The notes under the pieces: generated by a model
What the model was told of the DNA's origin: nothing
Databases searched by the model: none
What the model saw: only the letters and a program-made list of their open reading frames with translations
Assembly (NCBI RefSeq): GCF_028622875.1
Contig: NZ_CP117709.1
Span: forward strand, 7,195,001 to 7,259,000
DNA length: 64,000 nucleotides
Direction of reading: 5' to 3'
From: Streptomyces sp. MMBL 11-1
GTDB lineage: Bacteria > Actinomycetota > Actinomycetes > Streptomycetales > Streptomycetaceae
Position numbers and translations under genes: made by a program
Shown here: positions 33,513 to 42,694 of the stretch, in pieces
Numbering within the stretch: the first letter of the stretch is position 1
Layout: each line of letters opens with the position of its first letter

Positions 33513-35729
33513 TCACGGGCGGCGGGTGCCGTCCGCGAGCCGCCGCTGCTCCTCCTCGACGATCTGCCGGGCCAGCTCGGCGTCGGAGACGTCCACCGCG
33601 TCCGGGGTGGTCTCCGCCAGGTCGCTGCGCCGGGCGTAGGCGTCGAAGAGCCGGTCCTTGCGGGCCAGCAGCTCCACCAGGCGCTGGTCGACGCTGTCCG
33701 TGGCCAGCAGCCGGTGCACCTGGACCGTGCGCACCTGGCCCATCCGGTGGGCGCGGGCGACCGCCTGGTGCTCCAGCGTGGGCTTGATCTGCGGCTCGCA
33801 CAGGATGACCACGGAGGCGGCCTGCATGTTCAGTCCAGTGCCCCCGGCCTGGATCTGGCTCAGCAGCACCGCGTGCCCGTCCGCGGCGGAGAAGGCGTCG
33901 ACCAGCTCCTGCCGCCGGGCCGGCGGGACGCTCCCGGAGAGCGGCCCGTGGGCATCCGGCCCCAGGGCTTCCCCGACCGTCGCGAGGACTTCGCGGAAGT
34001 AGGAGAACACCACCACTTTCAGGCCGTTGTCCCGCGCCTCGTCGACGAGTTCGCGCAGCCGTTCCAGCTTGGCGGAGGACCCGGGCACGGCGTAGGCGGC
34101 CCGGCGCATCCGCGTGAACCGACCGGAGGCGACCGCCCGGCGGTAGGCGTCCCGGTCCTCGGCGCCGAACTCCTCCCACTCGTCCACGTGGACCAGCGCC
34201 GGGAGTTCGGCCAGCACGTCGACCTGGTTGCGGCGCAGATAGGCGGGGGCGACGGCCCGGCGGAAGGCCCGCGAACCGGCCGCGCCGTGCGTGGAGCTGA
34301 CCGCCGGCGCGAGTTCGGGGCGCAGCTGGCGCACGAGGCTGCGGAACTCCTCGACCCGGTTCTCCATCGGGGTGCCCGTGAGGAACAGCACCCGCTCCAC
34401 GTGCTCCGCCCAGCCGGCGACCGCCCGCGACCGCCGGGCCGCGGGGTTCTTCACGAAGTGGGCCTCGTCCACGACCAGCATGCCGGGCCGCGCCGAGTCC
34501 GCCGCCACGGGCAGCAGGTGCAGCGCGTCGAAGGTGGTCACCGCCACCCCGCCGTTCTCCCGCCAGTCCGTGAACGCCTCCGCCCGCTCCGCGCCGTGCA
34601 CCGGCACGGCGCGCAGGGTGGAGCGGGCCCGGATCTCCCGGGTCCAGTTGATCAGCACGCTCGCCGGGCAGATCACGAGGAAGTGACTCTCGCCGCGGGC
34701 GGCGAGATGGGCGAGGGCCGCGATGGCCTGCACGGTCTTGCCGAGCCCCATCTCGTCCCCGATGACGACCCGCTTCTGCGCCAGTGCGAAACGCGCCCCG
34801 AACGCCTGGTACCCCCGCAGGGACACCCGCAGACGCGTGTCGTCGAGGCGCAGCGCGCGCACCCGGTCCGCGATCCCGGCGGGCAGGAACCCCTCGGAGG
34901 CGTCCCGGTCCGGACCGCTGCCGGACAGCTCGGCGAGCAGGCTGTAGTACTCGGCGGACCGCAGCTCGAAGTCCACCCAGGCCTCGGCGGGCGACGCCGG
35001 GGAGCGCAACAGGTCGGCCGACGCCTGCGCGAAGAGCACCGGCAGCTCCCGCTCCACGGCGTCCGCCACCGCCGCGTGCACCGCGCCGACGGCCTCGCGC
35101 GCCCGCGCCCGCGCCTCCCGCCCGGTGAACAGCATCCGCAGCCGGCTCCCGGCCGGGGCGGCCGCAGCCACCGGGGGGCCGAGCCGCTCGGCGAGCCGTC
35201 GGGCCGCGTCCACCGCCCGCCGCGCGTCCGCTCCCGCCTCGGCCAGCCGGTGCAGGGCGATGACCAGCGCGGTGCTGGTGTCGTCCGGGGCGTCCACGTC
35301 GATCCGCACCGAGACGGTGTCCCGCACGGCGTGGGCGATCTGCGCGGCGGCGGCCAGCGCCTGGTCGGCGGTGTGGGCACCGACGCCGGGAAGCTGCCGG
35401 AGCTCGTAGCGGTTCGTGCCGTGGAGCTGGCCGACCGTGCCGAACCCGGCCTGCTCCAGCGCCCCGAGACGCAGCCGCCCCTCGGTGACGTCCTTGAGCC
35501 GGGAGACGGGAATGACGGCCAGCTCCCGGCCCACCAGGGAGTCGAGCAGCGGATCGAGCACGGAGCGTACGGCGGCCACGGCGTCTCTTCGGTCCGCCGG
35601 CACGGCACGGGCGCTCTCCAGGAGCCGCTCCGCCCGTGCGAGCAGCTCACGGACCGCGCCACCCGTGGGGACCGGGCTCTCGGCGGCCCCCTGCGTGAGT
35701 GTCCTGCCCGCCGTCCCGCTCCGCTTCAT
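33513..35729 (-). CDS. SNF2-family DNA helicase/translocase
   Basis: A 738-aa ATP-dependent DNA translocase. SF2 motifs are complete: motif I VVIGDEMGLGKTVQA, II VVDEAHFVKNP, III LFLTGTPMENR, V GGTGLNMQAAS and VI QAVARAHRMGQ. The N-terminal ~300 residues hold a helix-hairpin-helix-like segment (ELRQLPGVGAHTADQALAAA, ~105-124), suggesting direct DNA binding. The layout, with an N-terminal accessory region and a compact helicase core, is closer to SMARCAL1/HepA-like proteins than to chromatin remodellers. ATG 35729 is preferred for its GAGGA; an in-frame ATG at 35741 has a poorer site. Probably DNA repair or fork rescue. Confidence 0.92.
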   Translation of the reverse strand: MKRSGTAGRTLTQGAAESPVPTGGAVRELLARAERLLESARAVPADRRDAVAAVRSVLDPLLDSLVGRELAVIPVSRLKDVTEGRLRLGALEQAGFGTVGQLHGTNRYELRQLPGVGAHTADQALAAAAQIAHAVRDTVSVRIDVDAPDDTSTALVIALHRLAEAGADARRAVDAARRLAERLGPPVAAAAPAGSRLRMLFTGREARARAREAVGAVHAAVADAVERELPVLFAQASADLLRSPASPAEAWVDFELRSAEYYSLLAELSGSGPDRDASEGFLPAGIADRVRALRLDDTRLRVSLRGYQAFGARFALAQKRVVIGDEMGLGKTVQAIAALAHLAARGESHFLVICPASVLINWTREIRARSTLRAVPVHGAERAEAFTDWRENGGVAVTTFDALHLLPVAADSARPGMLVVDEAHFVKNPAARRSRAVAGWAEHVERVLFLTGTPMENRVEEFRSLVRQLRPELAPAVSSTHGAAGSRAFRRAVAPAYLRRNQVDVLAELPALVHVDEWEEFGAEDRDAYRRAVASGRFTRMRRAAYAVPGSSAKLERLRELVDEARDNGLKVVVFSYFREVLATVGEALGPDAHGPLSGSVPPARRQELVDAFSAADGHAVLLSQIQAGGTGLNMQAASVVILCEPQIKPTLEHQAVARAHRMGQVRTVQVHRLLATDSVDQRLVELLARKDRLFDAYARRSDLAETTPDAVDVSDAELARQIVEEEQRRLADGTRRP

Positions 35730-36065
35730 GTACGTCCTCATGTTCCCGGAGGGGGCTCACCGCCCCGGGCCCCCGCTCCGTCGGCCATCGCCCCATCGTG
35801 CCACGCCCCACCGACAGGCCCCGGGCGCGCACCGTCGACCCCGCCCCCCGACGGCCGCGCGACGCGCCGCTCCAACGCTTCGCCCCGGCAGGCGGGCGAT
35901 GCCTAACCTGAGCGCGCGGCGGACGCGAGCACCGCCGGTCCGACCGCGACCCGGTCGGCCCCGCGCGGACTGCGGCGGTCGGTGCCCGGTGCGAGACTCG
36001 AATGGAGAGGAACCGACCGGCAGCACAGCACGCGCAGGATCACCCGGACCGACCAGGAGCACGCC

Positions 36066-36860
36066 ATGATCAGCCCCACCTTCCTCGACGGAGCGCCCAA
36101 CTGGGTCGATCTCGGCACCCCCGACCTCGACGCGGCGGCCGCCTTCTACCGGGAGCTGTTCGGATGGGGCCTGGTCCCCGGCGGCCCCGAGGTCGGCGGC
36201 TACGGGATGTTCACGCTGGACGGCCGGTACGTCGGCGGTGTGATGACGGTGCCGGAGGAGGAAGCGCCGAGCGCCTGGTCGGTCTCCTTCCAGTCGCCCG
36301 ACATCGCCGCCACCGCCGCGGCGGTGGCGCGGGCGGGCGGCAGCGCCGCGTTCGAGCCGATGGACGTCCTGGATCTCGGCAGCATGGGCGGCTTCACGGA
36401 CCCCGCCGGAGCGTATTTCGGTGCCTGGCAGCCGAAGGAGCATTCCGGCTTCGGCGTCGTCCAGGAGCCCGGCTCGTTCCTCTGGGCCGAGCTGTACACC
36501 TCCGACGTCCCGGCGGCGTCCGCGTTCTTCGCCAGTGTCTTCGGCTGGGGGACCGACCAGTTGAAGGTGGAGGGCACCGACTACACCTACACCACCGTCC
36601 ACCCGGCCGGCGCCGGCCCGGACGCGTCCTTCGGCGGTCTGGTCCGGATGGGCGACGTCCCGTCCGAGGCCGCGCGCGGCCCGCACTGGCTGCCGTACTT
36701 CGCCGTGGCCGACGTCGACGCCACGGTGGCCGATGCGAAGCGGCTCGGCGGCACGGAGACCCTGGCCGCCATGGACGTGCCCGGCGTCGGCACGATGGCC
36801 AACGTCGCAGACCCGTACGGTGCGGTCTTCGCGGTCATGCGGCCCGAGCCGAGGCAGTAG
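36066..36860 (+). CDS. VOC (glyoxalase-fold) protein, two domains
   Basis: A 264-aa protein of two tandem VOC domains. Each begins with the same pattern: PNWVDLGTPDLDAAAAFYRELFGWG (residue ~10) and FLWAELYTSDVPAASAFFASVFGWG (~137). Each ends with a DPAGAYFGAWQP / DPYGAVFAVMRP strand. Conserved Glu/His metal ligands are only partly kept, so catalytic activity is uncertain; many such Streptomyces proteins are described only as hydroxylase-like or bleomycin-resistance-fold proteins. AGGAGCACGCC precedes ATG 36066. Monocistronic. Confidence 0.88.
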   Translation: MISPTFLDGAPNWVDLGTPDLDAAAAFYRELFGWGLVPGGPEVGGYGMFTLDGRYVGGVMTVPEEEAPSAWSVSFQSPDIAATAAAVARAGGSAAFEPMDVLDLGSMGGFTDPAGAYFGAWQPKEHSGFGVVQEPGSFLWAELYTSDVPAASAFFASVFGWGTDQLKVEGTDYTYTTVHPAGAGPDASFGGLVRMGDVPSEAARGPHWLPYFAVADVDATVADAKRLGGTETLAAMDVPGVGTMANVADPYGAVFAVMRPEPRQ

Positions 36861-36919
36861 ACACGGGCTGCGCCCGCCGGCACGGGCGACGACTCGGGCG
36901 AGGCCGCGCCCGGAGCGGA

Positions 36920-36948
36920 TTGATGAATCGTTGATCAGTTGTTTATCG
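36920..36948 (+). promoter_or_regulatory. candidate promoter of the wbl gene
   Basis: TTGATG (36920-36925) and TTATCG (36943-36948) have a 17-nt spacer. TTGATC inside the spacer and TGATCA in the start of the gene give a locally AT-rich control region. Confidence 0.5.
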
Positions 36949-36969
36949 CCACCGGGCACGGTGTGCACC

Positions 36970-37224
36970 ATGCTGATCAATACCGTGACCGACGACGCGC
37001 TCGCCTGGCAGGAGACCGCGTTGTGCGCGCAGGCCGGGCCAGAGTTCTTCTTCCCGGCTCCGGGCAGTTCGACCCGCGAGGCCAAGCAGCTGTGCAACGC
37101 CTGCGAGGGCCGGATGGCCTGCCTGGAGTACGCACTCGCCAACGACGAGCGGTTCGGCGTCTGGGGCGGCCTGTCGGAGAAGGAGCGCGAGCGGCTGCGC
37201 AGAGAAGGCCGCGGCCGGGTCTGA
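36970..37224 (+). CDS. WhiB-like (Wbl) Fe-S regulator
   Basis: An 84-aa Wbl protein. Four cysteines at 19, 42, 45 and 51 (ALCAQ, LCNACEGRMAC) fit the C-x(n)-C-x2-C-x5-C cluster ligand pattern of the [4Fe-4S] family. The turn motif GVWGGLSEKERERLRREGRGR follows, with a basic DNA-contacting tail. Wbl proteins act in the cytosol with sigma factors and respond to redox or NO. ATG 36970 is chosen; an upstream GTG three codons before is possible. It stands alone, downstream of the VOC gene. Confidence 0.95.
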   Translation: MLINTVTDDALAWQETALCAQAGPEFFFPAPGSSTREAKQLCNACEGRMACLEYALANDERFGVWGGLSEKERERLRREGRGRV

Positions 37225-37280
37225 ACACCCCGGCCGCACACACCCGGCCGCACCACGCACCGTGAACGGCTGGGGTGTTC
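37223..37280. terminator. inverted repeat after the wbl gene
   Basis: GAACACCCC (37223-37231, overlapping the stop codon) is complementary to GGGGTGTTC (37272-37280). The 40-nt loop contains CCGGCCG repeats. It lies between the convergent wbl and desaturase genes and probably terminates transcription. Confidence 0.5.
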
Positions 37281-37361
37281 GGCCCGGGCCCAGCGCGATC
37301 GGGCCATGACCGACGGCCCGGCGGGCCCGGGGAACCTGATGGATCAGGGTGCCGGTGGGGA

Positions 37362-38336
37362 TCAGGCGCGGCCGCGCGCCACCATCCGGGCCTTGCGGGC
37401 GGCGAGCTTCTCGTCGAACTTCGACGCCTCGCTGTCCAGGCCGCTCATGTACAGACCGAGCTCCTCCTGGGCCTTCGCACCCTCCGGGCCGAGCCCGTCG
37501 ATCTCCATGACCTTCAGGAAGCGCAGCACGGGCTGGATCACGTCGTCGTGGTGGATGCGCATGTTGTAGATCTCGCCGATCGCCATCTGCGCGGCGGCCC
37601 GCTCGAAGCCGGGCATGCCGTGTCCGGGCATCCGGAAGTCGACGACGACATCGCGCACGGCCCGCATGGTCAGGTCGGGAGCCAGCTCGAAGGCCGCGCC
37701 CAGGAGGTTGCGGTAGAAGACCATGTGGAGGTTCTCGTCGGTCGCGATCCGGGCCAGCATCCGGTCACAGACCGGGTCGCCGGACTGGTGGCCGGTGTTG
37801 CGGTGCGAGACGCGGGTGGCCAGCTCCTGGAAGGCGACGTACGCGACGGAGTGCAGCATCGAGTGCCGGTTGTCCGACTCGAAGCCCTCCGCCATGTGCG
37901 CCATGCGGAACTGCTCCAGCTTGTCCGGGTCGACGGCGCGCGAGGTGAGCAGATAGTCGCGCATCACGATGCCGTGGCGGCCCTCCTCGGCGGTCCAGCG
38001 GTGCACCCAGGTGCCCCACGCGCCGTCGCGCCCGAACAGGGAGGCGATCTCGTGGTGGTAGCTGGGGAGGTTGTCCTCGGTGAGGAGGTTCACCACGAGG
38101 GCGATCTTGCCGATGTCGGTGACCTTGGACTGGTCGGCCGCCCACGCCTCGCCGTCCTCGAAGACGCCGGGGAAGTTCCGGCCGTCGGAGAAGGGGACGT
38201 ACTCGTGGGGCATCCAGTCCTTGGCGACCTTGAGATGGCGGTTGAGTTCCTTCTCCACCACCTCTTCCAGCGCGTACAGCAGCTGGGCGTCGGTCCACGC
38301 CTTGGAACTGCCGAGGTGGGGAGAGGTGATCGTCAC
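37362..38336 (-). CDS. desA: acyl-ACP desaturase
   Basis: A 324-aa soluble di-iron desaturase that introduces a double bond into acyl-ACP (stearoyl-ACP delta-9 type). Iron ligands are visible in TEDNLPSYHHE (Glu87, His94), WTAEEGRHG (Glu117/118, His121) and ATDENLHMVF. The helical-bundle core is complete and the length is typical of actinobacterial DesA-like enzymes. GTG 38336 follows AGGAG. The upstream region carries three copies of an AACCTACG half-site, so expression is probably controlled by a dedicated lipid-responsive regulator. Electron donor genes are not adjacent. Confidence 0.93.
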   Translation of the reverse strand: MTITSPHLGSSKAWTDAQLLYALEEVVEKELNRHLKVAKDWMPHEYVPFSDGRNFPGVFEDGEAWAADQSKVTDIGKIALVVNLLTEDNLPSYHHEIASLFGRDGAWGTWVHRWTAEEGRHGIVMRDYLLTSRAVDPDKLEQFRMAHMAEGFESDNRHSMLHSVAYVAFQELATRVSHRNTGHQSGDPVCDRMLARIATDENLHMVFYRNLLGAAFELAPDLTMRAVRDVVVDFRMPGHGMPGFERAAAQMAIGEIYNMRIHHDDVIQPVLRFLKVMEIDGLGPEGAKAQEELGLYMSGLDSEASKFDEKLAARKARMVARGRA

Positions 38337-38360
38337 GGGGAGCTCCTGGGGACGGGAGAA

Positions 38361-38397
38361 TTACCTACGGCTTCGTAGGTTACGTGACCGTAGGTTA
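38361..38397. promoter_or_regulatory. triple half-site operator before the desaturase
   Basis: TTACCTACG (38361-38369) faces CGTAGGTTA (38374-38382), and a second identical CGTAGGTTA lies at 38389-38397, a direct repeat with 15-nt pitch. The cluster is 25-61 bp upstream of the start codon, overlapping the likely promoter. It is consistent with cooperative binding of a repressor of unsaturated fatty acid synthesis. Confidence 0.7.
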
Positions 38398-38523
38398 AGG
38401 CGACCGTAAGGCCAAAGCCAAGCCCGTCCCCGGAGGTGAGCGGATACACGGAGTCATACGACCAGGTGGGAAGGTGTCCGAGCGCCCTCCCGGCGCCTTC
38501 CGGGGCTCTTTCCCGGCCCCTTC

Positions 38524-40923
38524 TCACCGCTCCGGAACGGGTTGTTCCACTCCCGGATCGCGAGGCTGCTCCACCCCTGGGTTACGGGGCCGCTCCATCC
38601 CGGGACCCAGGGGTGGTTCCACTCCCGGGTCCTTGCGCAGATAGTGGCCGGTGACGGACGTCGGATGCGCGAGCAGATCCGCGGGCGTCCCCTCGAACAC
38701 CAGCTCCCCGCCGCCCTTGCCGCCGTCCGGACCGAGGTCGATCACCCAGTCCGCCCGCTTGACCACATCCAGGTTGTGCTCCACGCAGATCACCGTGTTC
38801 CCCGCGTCGACCAGCCGGTCCAGCAGATCCACCAGCCTGCCCGTGTCCGCCAGGTGCAGTCCGGTCGTCGGCTCGTCCAGCACGTACACGCTGGAGGTGC
38901 GGTGCAGCTGGGTGGCGAGCTTGATCCGCTGGCGCTCACCGCCCGACAGCGAGGAGAGCGGCTGCCCCAGGGTGAGGTAGGTGAGGCCGACCGCGTCGAG
39001 GGTGCGCAGCTTCCGCAGCAGCACCGGATCCTCGAACAGCCCGGCCGCCCGCGCCGCCGTCATGTCCAGGACGTCCACGATCGAACGGCCGCCGACCCGG
39101 TGCTTCAGGACGTCGTCGTGGAAGCGGCGGCCCTCGCACTCCGGGCAGGTCGTGGTGACCGGATCCATGAACGCCAGATCGGTCGAGATCTCGCCGCGAC
39201 CCGAGCACCCCGCGCAGGCCCCGGCGGAGTTGAAGCTGAACAGCCCCGCGTCCACGCCGTTCTCCCGGGCGAACACCTTGCGGATGGCGTCCAGCGCGCC
39301 GATGTACGACGCGGGGGTGGAGCGCGACGAGGCCGTGATCGCGCTCTGGTCGATCACCACCGCCTCCGGGTACGCCGCTGTGAACACCCGCGACACCAGG
39401 GTCGACTTCCCGGATCCCGCGACCCCCGTCACCGCGGTCAGCACCCCGGCGGGGAACGACACGTCGAGGCCCTTGAGGTTGTGCAGGTCGGCCCCGTACA
39501 CCGGTAGCCGGCCGGTGGGGGACCGGACGGTCTCCTTCAGCGGGATGCGGCGGCGCAGCGACCGGCCGGTGAGCGTGTCGGCCCCGCGCAGGCGCTCGAA
39601 GGGCCCCTCGAAGACGATGTGCCCGCCGTCCGCCCCGGCCTGCGGCCCCATGTCGACGACATGGTCGGCGACGGCCATCACGTCCGGGTCGTGCTCGACG
39701 ACCAGCACCGTGTTGCCCTTGTCCCGCAGCCGTACCAGCAGATCGCCCAGCCGCCCGACGTCGCGCGGATGCAGACCGACGCTGGGCTCGTCGAAGACGA
39801 ACGTCAGCCCGGTGAGCGAACTGCCCAGGTGCCGCACCATCTTGAGCCGCTGTCCCTCGCCCCCCGACAGGGTCGTGGTCTCCCGGTCCAGGCTCAGATA
39901 CCCGAGCCCGATGCCGGCCAGCCGCTCCAGCCGTTCCCGGGCCGCGGCGGCGATGGGCCCGCCCACCGGATCGACGATCCGCTCCAGGACGCCGACGAGT
40001 TCGGAGACCTCCATCCGCCCGTAGTCGGCGGGCGAGAAGCCGTCGATCCGGGTGGCGAGAGCCGCCGCGTTCAGCCGTGCCCCGCCGCAGGCCCCGCACA
40101 CCCGCTCCACGGTGAACCGGGCGGCCGCCTCGCGCCGCTTCTCGGACAGCGAGGCGGTGTCGCGCTTGAGGTACAGGCGCTCGAAGCGCGTCACGACCCC
40201 CTCGAACCGCATGTCGGCCGAGCCGGTCCGCATGCCGACGCGGACGGTGAAACCCGAACCGTGCAGCAGGGTCCGCCGCTCCTCCTCGCCGAACTCGGAC
40301 AGGGGCAGATCGTTGTCGAAGCGCCCCGAGTCCCCGTACAGATTCCACTCCCAGCTGCCCACCGCCAGCCCGGGCAGCAGCAGCGCCCCCTCGTTCAGCG
40401 ACTTCGACCAGTCGATCGCCCGGTCGAGGTCCAGCTGGACCGTGTGCCCCACCCCGTCGCACTCCGGGCACATCCCGCTGGGGTCGTTGAACGAGTACGC
40501 GGTCGCCCCGCCCGCGCTCGGGGTCCCGCACCGGGAGAACAGCACCCGGATCACCGACCAGATGTCGGTCGCCGTGCCCACCGTGGAGCGGACATTGCCG
40601 CCCAGCGGCTTCTGGTCGATCACGATGGCCACCGAAAGGTCCTCGATGGACTCGACGTGCGGCCGCTCGTACTTCGGCAGCCGGTTGCGGAGGAACGAGG
40701 TGAAGGTCTCGTTCAGCTGCCGCTGCGACTCCACGGCGATCGTGTCGAAGACGACCGAGGACTTGCCCGAGCCGGACACACCGGTGAACACCGTGATGCG
40801 GCCCTTGGGGATCCGGAGGGAGACGTCGCGCAGATTGTTCTCGCGCGCGCCGGTGATGACGATGTCGCGGTGCGCGGAGCCGGGGGCGTCCGGCTCCGCA
40901 CAGCGCTCGGGGAAGGGATTCAT
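38524..40923 (-). CDS. UvrA paralogue (excinuclease A-like ABC ATPase)
   Basis: A 799-aa protein with two ABC modules: Walker A GVSGSGKSS near residue 50 and GVAGSGKST near 470; signatures LSGGEGQRLK and LSGGERQRIK; Walker B FVFDEPSVGLHPRD and YVLDEPTTGLH. Zinc-module cysteines CPECDGVGH, CGACGGAR, CAGCSGRGE and CPECEGRRF are kept. It is about 150 residues shorter than housekeeping UvrA, apparently lacking the UvrB-binding region, as in UvrA2/drug-resistance types. The last 40 residues are a repeated PGVEQPRD/PGMERPRN tail not seen in UvrA. Next to an ABC-F gene; a role in tolerance to DNA-binding drugs is inferred. Confidence 0.9.
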   Translation of the reverse strand: MNPFPERCAEPDAPGSAHRDIVITGARENNLRDVSLRIPKGRITVFTGVSGSGKSSVVFDTIAVESQRQLNETFTSFLRNRLPKYERPHVESIEDLSVAIVIDQKPLGGNVRSTVGTATDIWSVIRVLFSRCGTPSAGGATAYSFNDPSGMCPECDGVGHTVQLDLDRAIDWSKSLNEGALLLPGLAVGSWEWNLYGDSGRFDNDLPLSEFGEEERRTLLHGSGFTVRVGMRTGSADMRFEGVVTRFERLYLKRDTASLSEKRREAAARFTVERVCGACGGARLNAAALATRIDGFSPADYGRMEVSELVGVLERIVDPVGGPIAAAARERLERLAGIGLGYLSLDRETTTLSGGEGQRLKMVRHLGSSLTGLTFVFDEPSVGLHPRDVGRLGDLLVRLRDKGNTVLVVEHDPDVMAVADHVVDMGPQAGADGGHIVFEGPFERLRGADTLTGRSLRRRIPLKETVRSPTGRLPVYGADLHNLKGLDVSFPAGVLTAVTGVAGSGKSTLVSRVFTAAYPEAVVIDQSAITASSRSTPASYIGALDAIRKVFARENGVDAGLFSFNSAGACAGCSGRGEISTDLAFMDPVTTTCPECEGRRFHDDVLKHRVGGRSIVDVLDMTAARAAGLFEDPVLLRKLRTLDAVGLTYLTLGQPLSSLSGGERQRIKLATQLHRTSSVYVLDEPTTGLHLADTGRLVDLLDRLVDAGNTVICVEHNLDVVKRADWVIDLGPDGGKGGGELVFEGTPADLLAHPTSVTGHYLRKDPGVEPPLGPGMERPRNPGVEQPRDPGVEQPVPER

Positions 40924-40969
40924 GAGCGCGACGCTAGGCGGGATACCCGACAGCTTCTGTCTCCTTTTC

Positions 40970-41005
40970 CGCGTGATCCGCGTGATCCGCGTGATCCGTG
41001 CGATC
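40970..41005. repeat. 9-bp tandem repeat upstream of uvrA-like gene
   Basis: CGCGTGATC is present three times in perfect tandem (40970-40996), followed by the variant CGTGCGATC (40997-41005). It lies 47-82 bp before the uvrA-like ATG, where a promoter or operator is expected. Confidence 0.75.
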
Positions 41006-41056
41006 TCCGCGCTGTCGCCTCCCCGCGCCTGCCGTGCGGACCTCCCCCGTACGGTC

Positions 41057-42688
41057 TCAGCGGCCCTCGCGCACGGCCTGCGCCGTCGTGTCCCGCAACG
41101 CCCCGTCGAGCCGGAGCCAGCGGGTGATCCCGACCGACTCCAGGAACGGCACGTCATGGCTCGCCACGATCAACGCCCCCTCGTACGCCTCCAGCGCCTC
41201 GGTCAGCCGCCGTACGCTCGCCAGGTCGAGGCTGTTCGTCGGCTCGTCGAGCAGCAGCAGCCGGGGCGGAGGATCGGCCAGCAGCAGCGTCGCCAGGGTC
41301 GCCCGGAACCTCTCCCCGCCCGACAGGGTCCCCGCCGGGCGGTCCGCCGCCGCCCCCTTGAACAGGAAGTGGGCCAGCCGGGCCCGGACGGCGTTGTCCG
41401 TGCGGTCGGGGGCCGACCGCGCCACGTTCGCCGCCACCGACGACGCGTCGTCGAGCACGTCCAGCCGCTGCGGCAGGAACCCCGTCGCGACCAGGGCACA
41501 CGCCTCGCCCGAAAGGGGCGCCAGCTCACCGGCGATCAACCGGAGCAGCGCCGTCTTGCCCGCCCCGTTGCGACCGGTCAGCGCGATCCGCTCGGGGCCC
41601 CGCACCATCAACTCGCCCCGCAGCGGCGGACCGTAGGGCGGCACCGGATCGCGCAGCAGCAGTACCTCGCTTCCCGGATGGACCCGGGTCCCCGGCAGCT
41701 CGACCCGGATCTCCTCGTCCTCCCGCACCGCCAGCTCCGCCTCGTCGAGACGCTCCCTGGCCGCGGCCAGCCGCTCGGCGTGCAGGATGCGGTGCTTGCC
41801 GGCCGACTCCTGCGCGGAGCGCTTGCGTTGCCCCATGACGACCTTGGGCTCACGCTTGCTGTCCCACATCTTCTGCCCATAGCGCTTGCGCCGGGCCAAC
41901 TTCACGTGAGCGTCAGCCAGTTCGCGCTTCTGTCGCTGTACGTCCGACTCGGCGACCCGCACCATGCGCTGCGCCGCCTCCTGCTCGACGGCAAGCGCCT
42001 CCTCGTACGCCGACAGGTTTCCGCCGTACCAGGTGACCGAACCCTCGCGCAGGTCCGCGATCCGGTCGACCCGTTCCAGCAACTCCCGGTCGTGGCTGAC
42101 GACGAGCAGGGCGCCGGTCCAGGCGTCGACCGCGTCGTACAGCCGTCGACGGGCGTACGCGTCCAGGTTGTTCGTCGGCTCGTCAAGCAGCAGCACCCCG
42201 GGCCGCTCCAGCAGCAGCGCGGCCAGCCGCAGCAGGACGCACTCGCCGCCGGACATCTCTCCGATGGCGCGGTCGAGACCGATGTGCCCGAGGCCGAGCT
42301 TGTCCAGAGTGGCGAGGGACCGTTCCTCGATGTCCCAGTCGTCGCCGATCACCGCGAAGTGCTCGGGCCGGACGTCGCCCGACTCGACCGCGTCGAGCGC
42401 CGCGCGCCGGTCCGCGACGCCGAGCACCTCGTCGACCCGCAGCGCGGTGTCCAGCACCAGCGCCTGGGGAAGGTAACCGAGCTCGCCGCCGGTCCTGATC
42501 ACCCCGGATTGCGGCACGAGTTCACCGGCGAGCAGGCGCAACAGAGTGGACTTGCCGCAGCCGTTCAGGCCGATGAGACCGGTACGGCCGGGCCCCACGG
42601 CCAGATCGAGGCCGGTGAAGACCTCGCTGCCGTCGGGCCAGGAGAAGGTGAGGGAGGTACAGCTGAGATGGGTGTCGGTGGCAGACAT
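41057..42688 (-). CDS. ABC-F ribosome-protection-type ATPase
   Basis: A 543-aa soluble protein with two ABC domains: Walker A GLNGCGKST (40-48) and GRNGAGKT; signatures MSGGECVLL and LSGGERFR; Walker B VLLLDEPTNNLD and LLLLDEPTNSLD. The interdomain linker is long and basic (VAESDVQRQKRELADAHVKLARRKRYGQKMWDSKREPKVVMGQRKR), the part that enters the ribosome in antibiotic-resistance ABC-F proteins. No membrane segments. Preceded by a structured ~155-nt leader whose last hairpin pairs with the ribosome binding site, suggesting inducible expression. Likely confers resistance to a ribosome-targeting drug; the drug is unknown. Confidence 0.9.
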   Translation of the reverse strand: MSATDTHLSCTSLTFSWPDGSEVFTGLDLAVGPGRTGLIGLNGCGKSTLLRLLAGELVPQSGVIRTGGELGYLPQALVLDTALRVDEVLGVADRRAALDAVESGDVRPEHFAVIGDDWDIEERSLATLDKLGLGHIGLDRAIGEMSGGECVLLRLAALLLERPGVLLLDEPTNNLDAYARRRLYDAVDAWTGALLVVSHDRELLERVDRIADLREGSVTWYGGNLSAYEEALAVEQEAAQRMVRVAESDVQRQKRELADAHVKLARRKRYGQKMWDSKREPKVVMGQRKRSAQESAGKHRILHAERLAAARERLDEAELAVREDEEIRVELPGTRVHPGSEVLLLRDPVPPYGPPLRGELMVRGPERIALTGRNGAGKTALLRLIAGELAPLSGEACALVATGFLPQRLDVLDDASSVAANVARSAPDRTDNAVRARLAHFLFKGAAADRPAGTLSGGERFRATLATLLLADPPPRLLLLDEPTNSLDLASVRRLTEALEAYEGALIVASHDVPFLESVGITRWLRLDGALRDTTAQAVREGR

Positions 42689-42694
42689 ACGGAT

